Counted from the first letter of the stretch, positions 21,961 to 36,048 are shown. The stretch is DNA of 64,000 bases from Pelecanus crispus (GCF_030463565.1 NC_134644.1:133173388-133237387); one strand, 5' to 3'. Program-made: numbers and translations. Notes: generated from the letters alone by a model not told the origin.

Positions 21961-24900
21961 CTTTCTCACTTGCATTACATTTCCAAAAAGCGTAAAGAAA
22001 CAGATTTGTGTGGTAGATGTGGGGATTTATCCCCTGTTGAAGCACTAGCAATGGGGACTGAAAGCCTTCTTTATTCTGCCAGGAGAGGAGTTTTCAGATG
22101 GAGTGGAGACACTGCCTGCCAGACTGCATGGTCCCTGAAGTATCCCTGAAGTAAATGAGATCCATCATTTGGATGACCATCAGTTGGTGATGAAGGGATT
22201 TTGCCCTTTGATGGGAACTAGAGGAAAAGTTTTCTGAGCAAAACTTTTGCCCTCTTTCTTTGGGAACTGAGAACTGTAAGCAAGGGACCACATAAATACT
22301 CACTCTTCGAGGAATTGTAGCAGGTGGAAAAAGCACTCTGAGAAAGTTGTCTAAGTTTAAATTCTGAGGTTGTGAAAGAAAGTGACAGACTACACATAAA
22401 AAAATTTGGAAGAAAATATTTTCTGTTTTGCTGATAATAGCTAAGGGCAATGTTTAGATGAGGTAAGCAAAGGGTGCTCTGGAAAATGGGCATTATAAAA
22501 ATGCCCCCTAACTTAGGAGTTCATGTCCAAAGAATCAATAACTTTCTCAAATCAAATAACTCCATATATTTTGGTTTTTAGTTTTTATTTTTAAAAAGAC
22601 CCAAACAACAACGCAAAACAGGATATCAAATGCAAAACCACAAAATCTGCATAGGAAAAAATTAAAAATTCAAAGGACATGAAAATTAAATTTCTTACAG
22701 AAACAGTGCATTGGCTGCAGGGGACATTTACAAACTCTTCTGTGTTCCCTTTTTCTGGTTAAATGAGTATCTTAATATGCTGTATTGTTTTTGCATGGTC
22801 AACAGCTATGGGAAAGCATACTTCAACTATATTGCAGCCAACTAAAAGCTACTATTGAAAGCTTCATTTCTATATTTCCTGATTTTTTTTTTTTATTTGA
22901 ACAGTGGCAACACAGCATAATATTACTACAGCTGCTTGGATTTAATAAAGATCTGAAATGACACAGAATCAAATTAGTTGTGGCAAAGCCCTGTAAGTGG
23001 TGCTGGTTGAGTTTACAAAGGAAATGTGAAGAAGTGGGGGAGCACGGGATCATAAAATCTTAATTTGGGGAGCTTAACTTAATTATGAGCTTAGAAGTAC
23101 CACTGGAGCCAGGGCCACCAGGCAAATGAAGGGTTTGCTGTACCCTAAAGGACACTCATCTCTGATAGTTCCAGCAGCAAGAAATTATGGTTGGTGGGAG
23201 CAGGGTGTGGGAGATGAGGGTGCACAGCTGGGGTCATGGGGGTCTGTGTTAGAGCCAGTGCCAGTATATGCAGGGGACACTGTCCTGTTGTACTCAGAGG
23301 ACAGAGAAAAGAGGAAAATGAAGGTAATATTTCAACAAGAAGGTGTTGAGTACAGTGGACGCTCCAGTAGATTTTAGAGAATTTTTTCCTCGGGCCCAAA
23401 ATCTAATGGATGGGTAGTAGCTTCAGTCAGGGCAGCTTAAAAGTTGATCAACAAGGCGAGCTTGGGGGTGAACTAATCCTGGAAAGGAGAGGAGAATAAA
23501 GTTCCCCAGAGCAGCTTGTGTGTACTCTGCCCAGCTCGCTGCCTGCAGCAGGGGCTGAAAGGCAGATGGGGAGCCAGAGGTGGTGCCTTCCTGCAGGGGA
23601 GCAAAAAAAGCATCACTGGGACAGGACAGGAACAGCAGGACTGTGAGCACAGGAAAGGCACCAGAGGGGGGCAAGCCAAAAGGAGCTGAACGTTCAAAAG
23701 TCTCTGTCTTACTGCCTTGACCACAGCCAGTCAAATCTAGGGGTTTCCAATTAAAAAAAAAAAAATAAAAGAAAAAAGAAGAGAGATTGAACCACCTAAT
23801 TCTCAGTGTCCATGATAATGAGGTTTTGGATAAACAAACAGTTTTTGGAACTTAAGCTTCTTAGAGCATTAGGGAGAAGAAATCCTCAGATGTCACTGTA
23901 ATGTGTCCGCTTATTTTTTTTAACGCAATATGTCATGGAAGTGCAGCGGATAGCTACTCTTGTGTGTAGTTCAATAGACTAGCACACTGAGATGGTCATA
24001 TGTGGGGAAATAAACATCTTAGTAAACTCCTTGGCATGTGACCAGTATTGAATATAAATCTACAGAACAAGAAAAAGCAGCCCTTTGTGTCACAAGATTA
24101 TTTTTAACTTGAGCTTTCAAGTAGCTATCAGAGATTACCTCTCATCTTTCACAGCATGAATTTCATGTCCATTTTGTTAGGAAATACAGAACAATATGGA
24201 AAGCACGAAGGAAGAAAGGAGGAATTAAAGTACCTAAATCAGTTGAGTCATGGCTGAAATACAAAAAGGATTTCTGAAGGGTTGAGATAGAAACAGTAAT
24301 GAAAAAAATCCCTCATCTATAGCTATGGGGTTACTTACTACAGTGTTTTTGATGGGAATTATGACAGGGTTCCTGGGGACTCTCTTGCTTCAATTAATTA
24401 AACTCACACCGAGAGGACTACTTCAGCCCTGCAATGATTATTTCTTTTTTTCATGGGAAAGTAGGAAAAGTGATTTGAAAAGAATTTGGTGAGCTTTTTT
24501 TTTCCATTTTCTGATGTTGAAGTCTTTGAATGGAAGACAGAGCTCAAACCACAGACCTGAGTCTGGGAGCTGAGCACGAGGTGAGAGGTGACAGGCACAG
24601 AGGGGAGGGCAGTACTGCAAGCAAGAATGGACAAAATCTCTCGAATATCATCACCCTTCATATCAATTTGTTCTCCTTTCTTATTTCTTCTCTGTATTCC
24701 TACTGCTTTTTGCTTCTTCCCCTTAATTCACTCTTGTTTCTGAGCTGTGATATGCTCTTTCAAGAGAAATAGAAAATGTTTTTGTTATGGTTTTGTTATT
24801 TATTGTATTTTTAAGTGAGGCAACAGGGTAAGTCTCCCTCTCCAGGGAAAAATGAATCACACTAGCTCCTGTGAACACTAGGCAGAGTGATAACTAACTC

Positions 24901-27900
24901 ATTGGAGCTGTATGGTCTTTCAAAACAGTCTGCTATTCTCGAAGGTATCAGTTTGACTCCTACAGGAGACACCACTCCCCAGATTTTGCCCCTTTCCCTT
25001 TTCTCAGAAGAAAACTGGGTTATTTGAAACTATCTTTGTTTTTGAAACAAGTCACTCAGCGCTGCAATATCCTTTTCTCTCTGAAGTTGGACATACGGTA
25101 GTGCATGTGGTAAGTATGAAAACACCACTGGGTGATAAGAAACATACAATTAAGCCCATGAGTGATAATGAACAGATGCTTCCCTCCCACAAATGCTTTC
25201 TCATATCAAATGAAGTCTGGCTGCAAGATTTTATCAATCCTAGGAGTTTACTCAACTTTAGAGAAAAATGTGACCTACCTTGATAATATCCCATATGGTT
25301 ATCTCTTGCCCTAGGGCTTTTACCTCTGTGGGTAAGTTCTTGTTTCTGTTAAACTGATTTTTCTGATCTCAGCAAAATTAAACAAAAATTGGCATGTGAC
25401 TCCTTGTGGGTTTACAATAAACAAAGCCAGAACACACATGCTATCTGATGGTGGATCTTTCTCTACACTCTTACTAACTACTGAGATATTTTTCCTCTAG
25501 TGGAAGTGGGCAAAGATAAAACTAACATGTTTGTATATAGTAACATAGCAAGGAGATGCTGGAAAAATTAGTTTGTCATCATATTTGATCCAGGGATGGC
25601 CAGGATAGGATGGTTTCCAGCAACAATCTCTCTAACATGTTGAAACTTCACTTTGCCCTCTGGTATAACCACTAGTATTTATTATTGCACGGCTGCCTGG
25701 GCAGAGATTGGGACCTTTTACACTGGGACCTGTGCAGGTCTCCAGTAGGTGGGATAGCTGTGAGCCCTCGCCGCTGTGGGGTGGTTGGTGTGGCTCGGAA
25801 GGCAGCGTGGCACTGGGGCTGGTGTGGTGCCTGCACCCATCTGCTCTCTGGCTCGGCCACTGTCCTGCTGTAGAGCCACTGGTCAACCATTACATTCTCT
25901 GCGTACCTGTTCCTTCCTTCTTACCTGTCGCGCCATTTTAGATGGGAACCTCTGCAGGGCGAAGGATGCGCTTTATCATGTGTCTGTCGAGTGCCAGTCT
26001 TGGCTGGGGAATCTTCAGCACTCCTGTGATATGAATAATAATTCCGATAATAAAGGCAAAGCCTGACCATCTGGCTGCTATTATGGTAATGTCTTGCTCC
26101 GTGACAGTAGGTCACTGTGCAGCTGCTTCTCTGGCTCATTCTGTATTGGAAAAGACTACTCTTCGGCTTTGGGCTAAGTCTTCGTGGCTTGAAGATAGAC
26201 AAGGCCTGTGGTAGTGCCACCTATCCTAGCTGTGGAGGCTGAAATAAACCCATCAGCAGGGGAGTATCACTCAGGGTTGTATGCTGTGATACTCAGCTGT
26301 GAGCAACAATTCAGCCACTGGTTTCACCCCCAAACTGAGGGATGGTCACTGTTCCCAAGTGACCATCTTCTCAGATCACTCCATCCATCCCTGTCTCGTA
26401 TCTGGATAGCATGCTCCATCCCCAAAGAGTATGAACTCTCCTGCTTTTATTCAAACGTCTATGGGTAATGACAGGATTATGACTTGGTAGCAAACTTTTT
26501 CACCTCCCAGCCAGCTGCAGCTCTGGCTCCTGCAATGTGAGCCAGTGCAGCAGGGTGCTAGAGTGTCATCCCTTCCCACCTCACTCTGTTTGCTTCTTGC
26601 AGAATTGCTGTGTTCCTGGTTGGCATACAGTAGACTTTTCAGTGCCTTGGGATCAAGATATCACTACAGCTGTGAGTCACAAAATGAATCAAAACATAAA
26701 TTAGAAATTACTTATGAACTGCATAATTTATGTTGATCAGAGTTTTCAAACGTGGCCTTTTTCATATTCTAAGATGAAGCGTAGCTCATGTGATGATAAT
26801 TCACATGGCTGAATATAGTGCTACTGCTAATAATACTCAGCAGTGGGAAACTGTCAAATGCTTAGCCTCACTGTTTATCTATTATATTCTCCCATTATCT
26901 GTTTTATTTTATTCCATCTAGGGTTTGCTTTAGCTTGTACAATATGTTTGGCACAAGCTCCATTAAAAAAGTGCTATTGCATTTGCAAAATGAATTTTAC
27001 TGTCTCAGAGAGATAGCTTGCAAAGTCAAAATTGAAATTAAAACTCCTTTCCGCTCATATCTACATACAACTCCAGAATAGACAGGGACCTGAGCATAAC
27101 TGGATGAGCAAGAAAAATTTCAGTAGTCTTTCCTACATGGTATGCAAAGACCAGCACTGCTGTATGGCTGATGCCCTGCTCACCGTGCTGGCCAGTGTGT
27201 CTGCAGGGCCATTTGGTCCTGATGATTCCCTGGGTGAGGCAAAGAAAAGGTGCAAGGGATGGATGTCTCTTTAGCTCTGCAGTAGCTGAAGGCACACACC
27301 ACAGGGAGCCACCCTGGCTCCCCAGACCAAGCAGTTTAGTGTGGTCCAGCCCTGGCCCCGACCAGGGCCAGCCTCCCCTCAGGCAGGTTGCCTGTATCCG
27401 TACTGCACAGCCCACAGCCCAGGGTCATGGGCGCTCCCACAGTAATCTGGAGCTGCAACGCACAGATCCATGTTTGTGAAGGGTGTTTGGTTTTTTTTCC
27501 TCAAAACCTGTGATGGAGGTTTTGTAGCCTCCTGGAGCATACAGCAGGAAAGGGAGGCTCTGTGTGAGCACGGGAGTGGGCTCCCTGGAGGTGATGGGCA
27601 TGTGGGGATAGTGCTGGAATACCATGTAGGGCTGCTGCCATCTCATCTGTTCTCAGGGACAAAACTAAGGGGTTTCCATAGGGAAATGGGCTTAAAACTA
27701 CACATAGGCGTGGAGTGAAGAGGAACTTCACTCCAAGAGAGAGCCCAAGAGTGAGCTACCACTTAAGCAACACAGGTATGAGGACCCAAGAGTGAATTGA
27801 TGAATTAAGTTATTTGGCAGTGCTGATATACCCTTTAAATCCCAAAGATGTGCTGAAAGGGAATACAGTTTATTCACCTGTGGTTTTTTTACCACTGATC

Positions 27901-29749
27901 AGGCCATACTTGCTCATATCCAGAAGTCATCTCAGGCTGTAATTTTTTAAATCCCCGTGGAGACCTTGCTGCAGCAGTGTCCTCGGGAGAAAGGCAGGTT
28001 CTCTGCATGGCCCAAAGCAGGTGGAGCATTCACATGTCATATTGCAAATTGGATGCTTATTCCTTTGGGAGCACTTCCTTTGTGTGAGGCAAATTAAATC
28101 TCTGGCTTGTCTGAGGACAAGGAAAGAAGACTCTGTTTTAAGGACAAAGGGGAATTTCAACCCTCCCTTGAAACACAGCTTAATTCATTTTAACTGTTTG
28201 CTTCTGTGCCTTTACCTATTTTATCTGTTTTCTCTTTTGAAAAAAAGCATAGCATGGAATTAAGGCATTCATTCAACACCATTCTGTGCTTGGCATTCTA
28301 TAGTCTAAGTTGTTTTTCTACTTTTTAATTCTGTTGTGTTCAAAACAACAGCAAAAGTCCCTGTAGTCTTAAAAGTAGAAGATCAGGTCTTACTGGAGGA
28401 ACACCTTCTTAGGCTTCTTGACTTGCATGTGTCTCTCAAGACGAAATTTTCTGATTCATTTTGGGAAAGGCTTGAAAATCTTGACATAAATTTTTTCTCC
28501 CAAACAAGATAAAAGGAACCATTTGGAAAGTAACCAATGCAGGCAAATCAATTACAACAAATTATTCATATGATGAATTCTACTTTTTTCTGTTTGCAAA
28601 TATGCACCGTGAGTCTCATGTTTAGAAAGATGAACTGTTTCTTGATATGCAGCTTATTCATGAATGGTTCATTGTAATTCAAGTCATAGCTCTTTCAAGG
28701 GCGCGCAGGTCATGGTTTTGGTCCATTTTCTCTGACTGGATGCACATTATTCTTTTAGAATCTGTTTCCCTGGTACAAATATTCATTATGACAAAATCAT
28801 AGTCATGATTATTTGCTGCTTTGATGAGAGTTCCTTTCCTTAGAGCATGGGGGGGAAGGGAAGGTCTGCTCACCCAAAGCAATGTGCTAAAAATCTTTCA
28901 TGCAATTGGAATACAATTCTGTACAATCCCAGACATGGAGATGGTTCTAACTCCATCTCAGACATTTTGCATGTGATACAATGGTCAGTTTTTTAGGTGT
29001 GATTGAAATAGTTGGCAATGGCTGATGACCCAGCTTCAGTTGACTTCGAAGCACAGAGAGGGGAGTGGAAATAAGAGCAGAAAAATGCTGGGGGAGATGG
29101 ATAGATGAAGAGGTAGCTTGGTACCTTTGCCTGCCCAACTGCTGCTATGTTGGCGTGTTGATGCAGCATTGCTGGGTGTGGAAATCCCCCAAAAGGCAAT
29201 TATTAGACTCCTTACTAGCCTGTGTGAGGTCTTTCCCATAATGCAGGTGTTCGCTGTGCTCCTGGGGCTGGACCCTGGGAGGGCAGGGAGCAAGGCCAAG
29301 GTGTTTTGGTGGAGCAGAGGTGCTGAAGAAAGGACAGGTTCTGACCAAAAAGGAAATAAAGTGCAACCTTTAGCTGCTGTCAGATGGAAAGCTGAAGGTG
29401 TCATCAATTACAAAAGGAATTCACTAACTTCTGACCTGGGAAAATGGATTCACACCTCACAGTCCAGTGAGGAGCATCAGATGGGATGGTTACCCACTTC
29501 TGGTGTAGCAATCAGTCTGTGGTAGAGATCTCTCATCCAGCCCTCGGTGCCCACAGATGCAAACGCCTGTGCCCCAGCTACACCCCATGGCTGTAAGTGA
29601 TGTGCTGATATCTGTTTGGATTATTTTGGGAGGAAAAAAAAAAAAAAACAACACCACAACACTCCCATTTGCCACTTTCCTATCAAATTTTTCTCTTGAT
29701 GCGGGAGGTGCACCACAAAAATAAGCCTTGGATCAGCAGTTATTTCTGA
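21961..29749. other. Intergenic DNA, nothing recognised
   Basis: No gene could be supported. GC-richer patches at 23400-23740, 25680-26240 and 27150-27720 give many overlapping short open frames in several phases, with no conserved peptide and no splice structure. A poly(A) run lies near 23752-23775. Confidence 0.5.
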
Positions 29750-30010
29750 CCCATGGATTATGTTTGCTTTTATTTGATATCGCAGGGCCTTGTGGCTATC
29801 TTGGCCTGGCTTAGATTTTCCTGGTGCTGTTCATTGAAATGTTTTATTTTCCACCATTGCCTGTAGGCACTGACATGGATTAGCCTTGGCAGCACCACGC
29901 AGGGGGCTTACACACCCTGATGCTCACTAATTACAACCTCCTGAACATCGTAACAGCTATAATAATACAGTGATGTATATATGAAGTCACGGTCTGTCAA
30001 TGTATTGCCC
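29750..30010. promoter_or_regulatory. Candidate conserved noncoding element
   Basis: Non-repetitive and non-coding, with GGATTATG, GGATTAGCC, CACTAATTACAAC and TTTGATATCG motifs within 250 bp. The argument is the same as for the block at 21430-21960 and equally untested. Confidence 0.25.
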
Positions 30011-32059
30011 CTGTGGTGTAAATCCTGCAAGCAATATACTCATGACTGGAAATCCCCTTATTGCATGGAGAGTTTTGTTCTTTGGAATGGTTTCTATTTA
30101 CATATGCTCAGGTTCTCTGAATGTCCAACAGAATGCAATACTGCACAAACCCATGTCTTGAAGACACATAGGGATGTTATTTTGTTTCTTTTCCCCTTTC
30201 TTTTCTTGCTTCTGACTCCTTTACCTTCTCACTTCCCATAGCTGCCTGCCAATGTTTTTTCTGGCACATTAGCTGAAATACCTAGTCCAGGAAAACACAT
30301 ATAAGGCTTATTTGTTTGTTTTAAATCTCTATATTAACAGTTAATGCATTTAACTTGCTAAATACCTGTTAGGGTCTAAATATGAGTTCAGCTACCTAAC
30401 TTCTGGTGTGTGAATTGCTGAGTTACTGGTGTTGAGGTGCAGTGCAGGGGAAGAGAGTAAATTTAGTCCTAAGTGAAACCCCTGAACTTTGTGCAGTGCA
30501 GCTGTAGGAGCTTCAGTCTGTGAACTTCTTCAATCAGCTGATCAACTCCTCATGGGTAGAATTACTCTTAGTGTAGTGCAGACATTGGTTTTTAGGCTCT
30601 CCAAGTGCTGTAGAGAAGTAGGCAAAGGAGAGAGGAGTTTTGTCCTACACAGTATGCACCTTGGATGTGCTGACTGCAAAAGGAGTCCAGCATGATCAGG
30701 ATTCCTACCAATGTGTCTCCATCAGGTGCTAGAGTTAGGTCCTAGTGCTCTGTATGACCAATGGGATGGATGCTGGACACCCCTGAGCACCCGGAGAGCT
30801 TTGCTGAAATGAGAGAAAATGGCAGATAGTGTCTGTTCTGGATCAACCGCGATGACTATGTTAATGAAGAGATTCTGGCATTTCCCATGTCCTGCTCCAC
30901 TTGGTTCCAAAGGAGCTCTTTGAATGATAAAGACCTCACAGAATTAAAATTACTCATGTACGCCCTCCTAACATCCCCTCAGCATGTGCATAGCAGAGCC
31001 ACACTAATTTCATTGCTAGGGGGAATTTTCTACCTCCAGAAATGCGAGTATATTTGCCTGTAAGAGCAATTAGGGTTTCCAGTAGTGAACCATCTCCAGC
31101 TTTCACGCACTGAATGTATTCTCCAAAGTAATGACATCAAGACAAAAAAGGAAGATAAAGGGTGTGCATCATTATGTTTGACAGAACATATACACTACTT
31201 TTGCAGAGATTGAAATAATCATAACTAAGCTCATGGAAAATTGCAGACACATAAGGTTGTGTGAAAAGATGCATAAATCAAATTTACAAAGTAATTTTAA
31301 TGCACTTTTTTGGATGTAAATTCTTTTAGAGGACTTGTCGACCACATTCTGGTATGAATCTTACTTGATTGTAAGAATTATGGTGATTAAAGTATTAGAC
31401 ACTAGTGAAAACTTCTCCACTTCTGAAAAAAAATATGAAACCCAAGCCTTGAGGCAAAAATGTTAAAAATAGACATTTTTTTTGTATGAAAACATTTGAA
31501 CGAATGAAACTAATAGGTTTTTATGTAAACCATCTGGTGGAGGAGAAGCATTAAAAAGTAAAGTCACGTACTGAAGCCCCGAGAGACTTCTTTTGAGTGC
31601 TATACGTTAAAAAAAAAATTAAAAAGCAAAACTATGTATCTTTTCCTTCATTTATCCAAGGCCTTGGTCCCCAGAGTCCAAGCTTTAACCAGTCAGCTTT
31701 GCTTTGGCAACCAATACACTCCTGCTTGTCTTTGCATGAAAGTTGCACTCCCAATAATGCAAACTAAAATAATTTCAGGCAAGTGATCAGTGGGTTAAGT
31801 TTTATGATTTGCTTGGGAGGCTTATTTTCCCTTAAATAAACCTCTACAGGAAACTCAGATACAAATGACGTTCATTTTTGCTTTTTCTGTACATGTAAAA
31901 CCAGACTGTGAAACCACAGTTAAAATAGAACAATTTACTGTAGTACATGATGTGTGTAACAGGAAGTAACCAACAAAGACTTTCACAATCCCTTTCCCAA
32001 TTTTATGCCAAATAATCGTGATCTGCTGGGCTTTCTTTGTATCCCATGTGTAGGGGATC
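30011..32059. other. Intergenic DNA, nothing recognised
   Basis: Single-copy A/T-rich DNA; no exon, repeat or RNA gene recognised. Confidence 0.5.
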
Positions 32060-32580
32060 TGGTGTGAGACTGAATCACAGGCTAGCCTGGACTGGAAGGG
32101 ATCTCTGGAGGTTTTCTGGTCTACCCTATCCCCACAGCCAAAGCCAGTGCAACTTAGATGGGCCTGTTCAGGGCTGTTAAGTTGAGTTTTGAGTATTTCC
32201 AAGGACAGAGATCCCACAGCCTCTCTGGGCTCCTGTGTCAGTGTTTTCAACCTCCCTCCTGGTGATTTTCTTTTTTCCTAATATGTAATCAGAATTTTCT
32301 CATTGCAGCTTGTGTCTGTTGTCTTTTGTCCTTCCTGTGTGCTTCCAGAAAGATTTGGGCTCTACCTTCTCTATAAAGACCCAGTAGGCAGTTACAGACT
32401 TCAGTAAGAGCTCCCCTTGGATTCCTCTCCTTGAGACTAACTAGATCCATCACTCTCAGCCTCTCCACCTGTGCCCTGTGCTCCAGCCCCTGACCATCAT
32501 GGTAGCCTCCACTGGATTCACTCCAGTATGTCAATGTTTTCCCTGTACTGGGGTCACTTTTGGAAAGGCTCCCACCTCTG
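32060..32580 (-). mobile_element. Old, diverged CR1 LINE 3' part
   Basis: It keeps the inverted CR1 order: GACTGGAAGGGATCTCTGGAG, then a TTTCCAAGGACAGAGATCCCAC segment, CACAGCCTCTCTGGGC, a segment near 32400-32480 ending CTCCAGCCCCTGACC, and CTCCAGTATGTCAATGTTTTC (compare the family's CTCCAGCACCTCAATGTCTTTC). Sense is minus. It is more decayed than the CR1 copies at 2912 and 5981. The 173-codon plus frame at 32471-32992 is partly its antisense. Confidence 0.82.
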
Positions 32581-33354
32581 GGCTCAGGTTTCTTCCCAGT
32601 CCAAAAGTGACAAGAGTACAGTAAGACAGGATAGCCTGTTTCTGGGTTTTGATGAAGTTGTTCTTAAAAAATTAGCTCCTGAGAGTTTAGAAATACTCAG
32701 CCTTGAAAATCTATCACCCTTGTACGGCAGAAGCATGACCTTCCTGCAAGGACCTCATTGTGCAACTGCTTCCAGCCTGTTTGCAGAGGGCAACTTCTGC
32801 TGGGGACTCAGCGGCAGGACAGTCCCATTCAGCTGTCATGACTCCCTCCTTGTGGGTCCTATGAGTCTCCTCGGTGTGCAGATACAGGTATCTGTATGGT
32901 GCTTTGTTAGATCTGATGCAGAAAGTCATACAGGTAAAGGACTTTGCTGGGTTCTAGGGAGAAGTTCTGCAAAAAGAGAGAGAGAGAGATAAAGGTGTTT
33001 GAGGGGTATGAACAGTATAGTAAAAATTCTAGTCTCACGAGCTTTGAAATTTTAATCCCAAATTACAGCAACGTGAGACCAGAGATTACTCAGACATCTC
33101 TCTCTCTTGTTACTTTAATCTTTTTAAAGTTAGTTTACAGTTATGTTTGAAAATAGCACTCAGCTGTACCCATATGGCTTAAAAGTAGAAAACCACTAAA
33201 GACAAATAAAACCTGGAAACCTCCCCCTGTTTATTATTTGTAAAATCTCACCTGAGTTAAAGCTGTCCTCATGGATCTGAGCACTGCTTCACAGTTGTTG
33301 AATTTCAGTTATGACTAAAGGAGAAGCCTGTTTTTGAAAACCCTCAGATCTAAG

Positions 33355-33450
33355 CTACTGTTCCTCTAAATTACTCTGTGTCCCTGGGCACATCACTTAC
33401 CTTCTTTCATATTCATCTCTTTAACAAAACGATGTAACACATGCTTGTAT
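33355..33450 (+). repeat. MIR-like ancient SINE relic
   Basis: TTACTCTGTGTCCCTGGGCA, CATCACTTACC, and TCATCTCTTTAACAAAACGATG match the MIR core order (CTGTGTGACCTTGGGCAAG, TCACTTAACC, TCATCTGTAAAATGGG). Diverged but colinear. Confidence 0.65.
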
Positions 33451-34579
33451 GCCAGAGGATGGAGAGGCTTAGCTCATTATTTCAGAACTCTGAGCAGAAG
33501 TAGATATCAAAACATGAAGGCTTACTCTACTAATTAGGGCATCAGATAGCCTTATTTATTCAAGTGGTGACACACTTTTGAATGAACTTTGGAACTTCAT
33601 GTTGCCATCTAAGCTGTGCTGTATAGACAGCAGGAAAAATCGCTCTTGCATCTTCAGTACATATTTAACAGTACGACTGCACTGATGGCATAAACATGGA
33701 TCCAAGTGTTTTATTGCAAAGAAATCTGGTAATGCAAAAGCAACCTGCCCGCTTTGTCTCTGCAGAGGGCTTACATTGCCACAGTTGCTGTGCTAGCATG
33801 GTAAGGTGAATAGCCCCTCTGCCCTTACCCCCCACCCATACTGGAAAGGCTTTGGACTTTTTTACTTCCACTGAAACTTGGCACTTCGGGAGCACCAGGA
33901 TCAGCATATATGCTGTGCACAGAGCTGGGAAGTTTTTAACTCTAGGTATCAAAGTGTGAGAAGCCTGAGTATTCACTAAAAGTTTTCTTTTTCTTTCTTT
34001 CTTCTTTTTTTTTTTAATACTGGAGCCATGCAGATTGTAAGGCAAAACTTCTTAGAAAGCTAGTCTAGAGCAGCATCTGAAATATGTGATTCTTGGAGCC
34101 TTCAGAGACTTCTGTATTACAAAATGTGTGCCCAGCCTTCTGTGAAACAGTGGCACATGGAATTACCACCTGCTTATATGTTTGACTTAGCTAAAGAACA
34201 CGTGTTTTACAAAGGTATCCATCCTTGATCTAACATCTTTTTTCAAGTGGTTGTGCATCCACCGTGCTGCTTGGTAAATTCAGAGTTAAAAAGAAAAGTA
34301 CTTTGTTTCCAGTTTGAAATTTTCTGACCTAACTTCCAGCCTCTGGACATTGCTGTGAGTCTGCTGGTTCTGCCTGCTCTGTGTGCTCAGTATGTGCCAT
34401 CCCCATCCTCACTGTTCAGCTGGCTGGCGGTCTGGAAAACACTGATGTTCTAAGGGTTACTGGATTACAATTGTTCTCGGCAAACAGAATTCACATCTGT
34501 TCTGACAACTTATTTCAGCCTGATGCAGCTTGAAAAGGTCGAGATTAATCCCAGAAAATCAGACTTCTACTGGAAAGGC

Positions 34580-35880
34580 CAAATCAACTTTAATTGTAAC
34601 ACATGGCTATTTGTATTGGCGTTTAGCTGCGGCCGTTTATCCTTCTTTCCACTGGTATTATTTGTTTCTGAGCTAGCTACTAAAGCCTACAATGCAAGCT
34701 GAAATGTTTTAAGTAACGTAACAAAAATAACAGCTGACATCTTTCCTTTTACAGGTTTCCATTGACCCAGGGCATTTTGTGTGCATGGCTTTTACGACTT
34801 TTGTTTATCAGCAGTCTGGGAGAAAAAAATCATAGAAGAAAATGTTGGCTCATTTTATAAAGATTAATGGTGTCTACTGTACTTTCACACACCCTCCTAG
34901 CCTGTTGGCTTTATCCATCAGAGCCCAGGGGGATGAACCGTTCCCCCTGGAGTTCTGCCTCCTATTAAACTTTGATCACGGGTGCTAAGGGGTTTAAAGC
35001 CCCTTCGCGTTACAGCAGTTGCAAGCTGTGGTTTTCTGTGTTGGTGAGGTGACTAACAGCAGCATCCCCCGCCTCGGCACGGGGTACAGGTTGGCGTAGC
35101 ACCTCTCTAACCACCCTGCCGGCTGCCGGTAGCTGCTATCAGCTCAGCCATCGAGCCGTCAACTGACATCTGAGCGCTCAGATCCCCTGAAAAGTGACAG
35201 GACGAGAGAGACTCATTTGGCAATACTTTGCTTTTGCTGTTTGGCCTGGAGAAAGATACTCAAAGTGGTAAGATTGTTTAGCAACAGCTGGCAAGCACCC
35301 GGGTGTGAGCCTGATTTTCAGACATGACAGGCACTTACAGGAATGTTGCCAGATACAGCTGTTTAAAAGCCTTAATAAACAGCAAGTCAATACTAATCTT
35401 TGCCAAATTAATCTTTTTCTTGACAGCCCATCAGAGCAATTATGCTCAGACTTGTTGTAAACACACAATTGTCAGAGGGTAAGGATCTTCGCTGCAGTAT
35501 ACTGTGGATTTTTGCACACAGCTTGTTTTCCAAATAGGAAGGTTTCCTTTTCTTTTCCTCTTCCTCTCTTTTTTTCGGTCCTATTTTATTTCCTAGCCAA
35601 TTACATGTTTGCCAGCTTGGTATTAGCCTGAACGAAATTTCTTTGTAAAGTGTCTATCGCAGCAAGCCCTTAATAGAATGTGAAATGATGACAGTCGCAG
35701 GATCCATGCAGATACACATTTGCTAGTGGGTTTCTCTAATTAGGCAGTAACTGTGACAGACTCTGAAATGTTACAAGTCATTGTTCTCACTTGTCCTCTT
35801 GTCGGTGGAATAAGAACTACATTTGAGTTGTGATTTAATGTGCTGCTGGGTAATAATAAAATACATGACTCTGCAAAGGA
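34580..35880. promoter_or_regulatory. Candidate conserved noncoding block 3' of TOX
   Basis: About 1.3 kb of non-repetitive, non-coding DNA starting about 1.6 kb beyond the predicted TOX poly(A) site. Composition varies along it, with a GC-richer core around 35040-35180. It contains GAGATTAATCCC, CCAAATTAATC, CTCTAATTAGGC and CCAATTACATG and a 16-bp perfect palindrome at 35168-35183. Texture and position suggest an enhancer or a cluster of conserved elements. The 96-codon minus frame at 35178-35468 has no recognisable peptide and probably reflects composition. Confidence 0.35.
35168..35183. repeat. 16-bp perfect palindrome
   Basis: ATCTGAGCGCTCAGAT equals its own reverse complement, and the flanking bases do not extend it. 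It could be a dimeric transcription-factor site. Confidence 0.9.
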
Positions 35881-36048
35881 AAGCAAATGCTGTCTGTGAG
35901 ACCTGGCACAAAGCACCTCGTGTTCTCCAAGACGCTCAGCACCTTCTGCAGCACTGCCAGCACACTGCTATACTCACTAAATAGTATTTTATTTAAATGC
36001 AAAAGGACTTGAAGACACCAGATGAATATTTAACAGGGTAATGGTTGT

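Noticed and set aside
25632..26240. Cluster of overlapping frames in a GC-richer patch, as if a CpG island or exon
   Set aside because: Frames are open in several phases at once, as GC-rich non-coding DNA gives. No conserved peptide, paired splice sites or dense CpG were seen.
32471..32992. 173-codon plus frame
   Set aside because: Its first part is antisense to an old CR1 copy, and the remainder ends in an AG-rich run; no family is recognisable.
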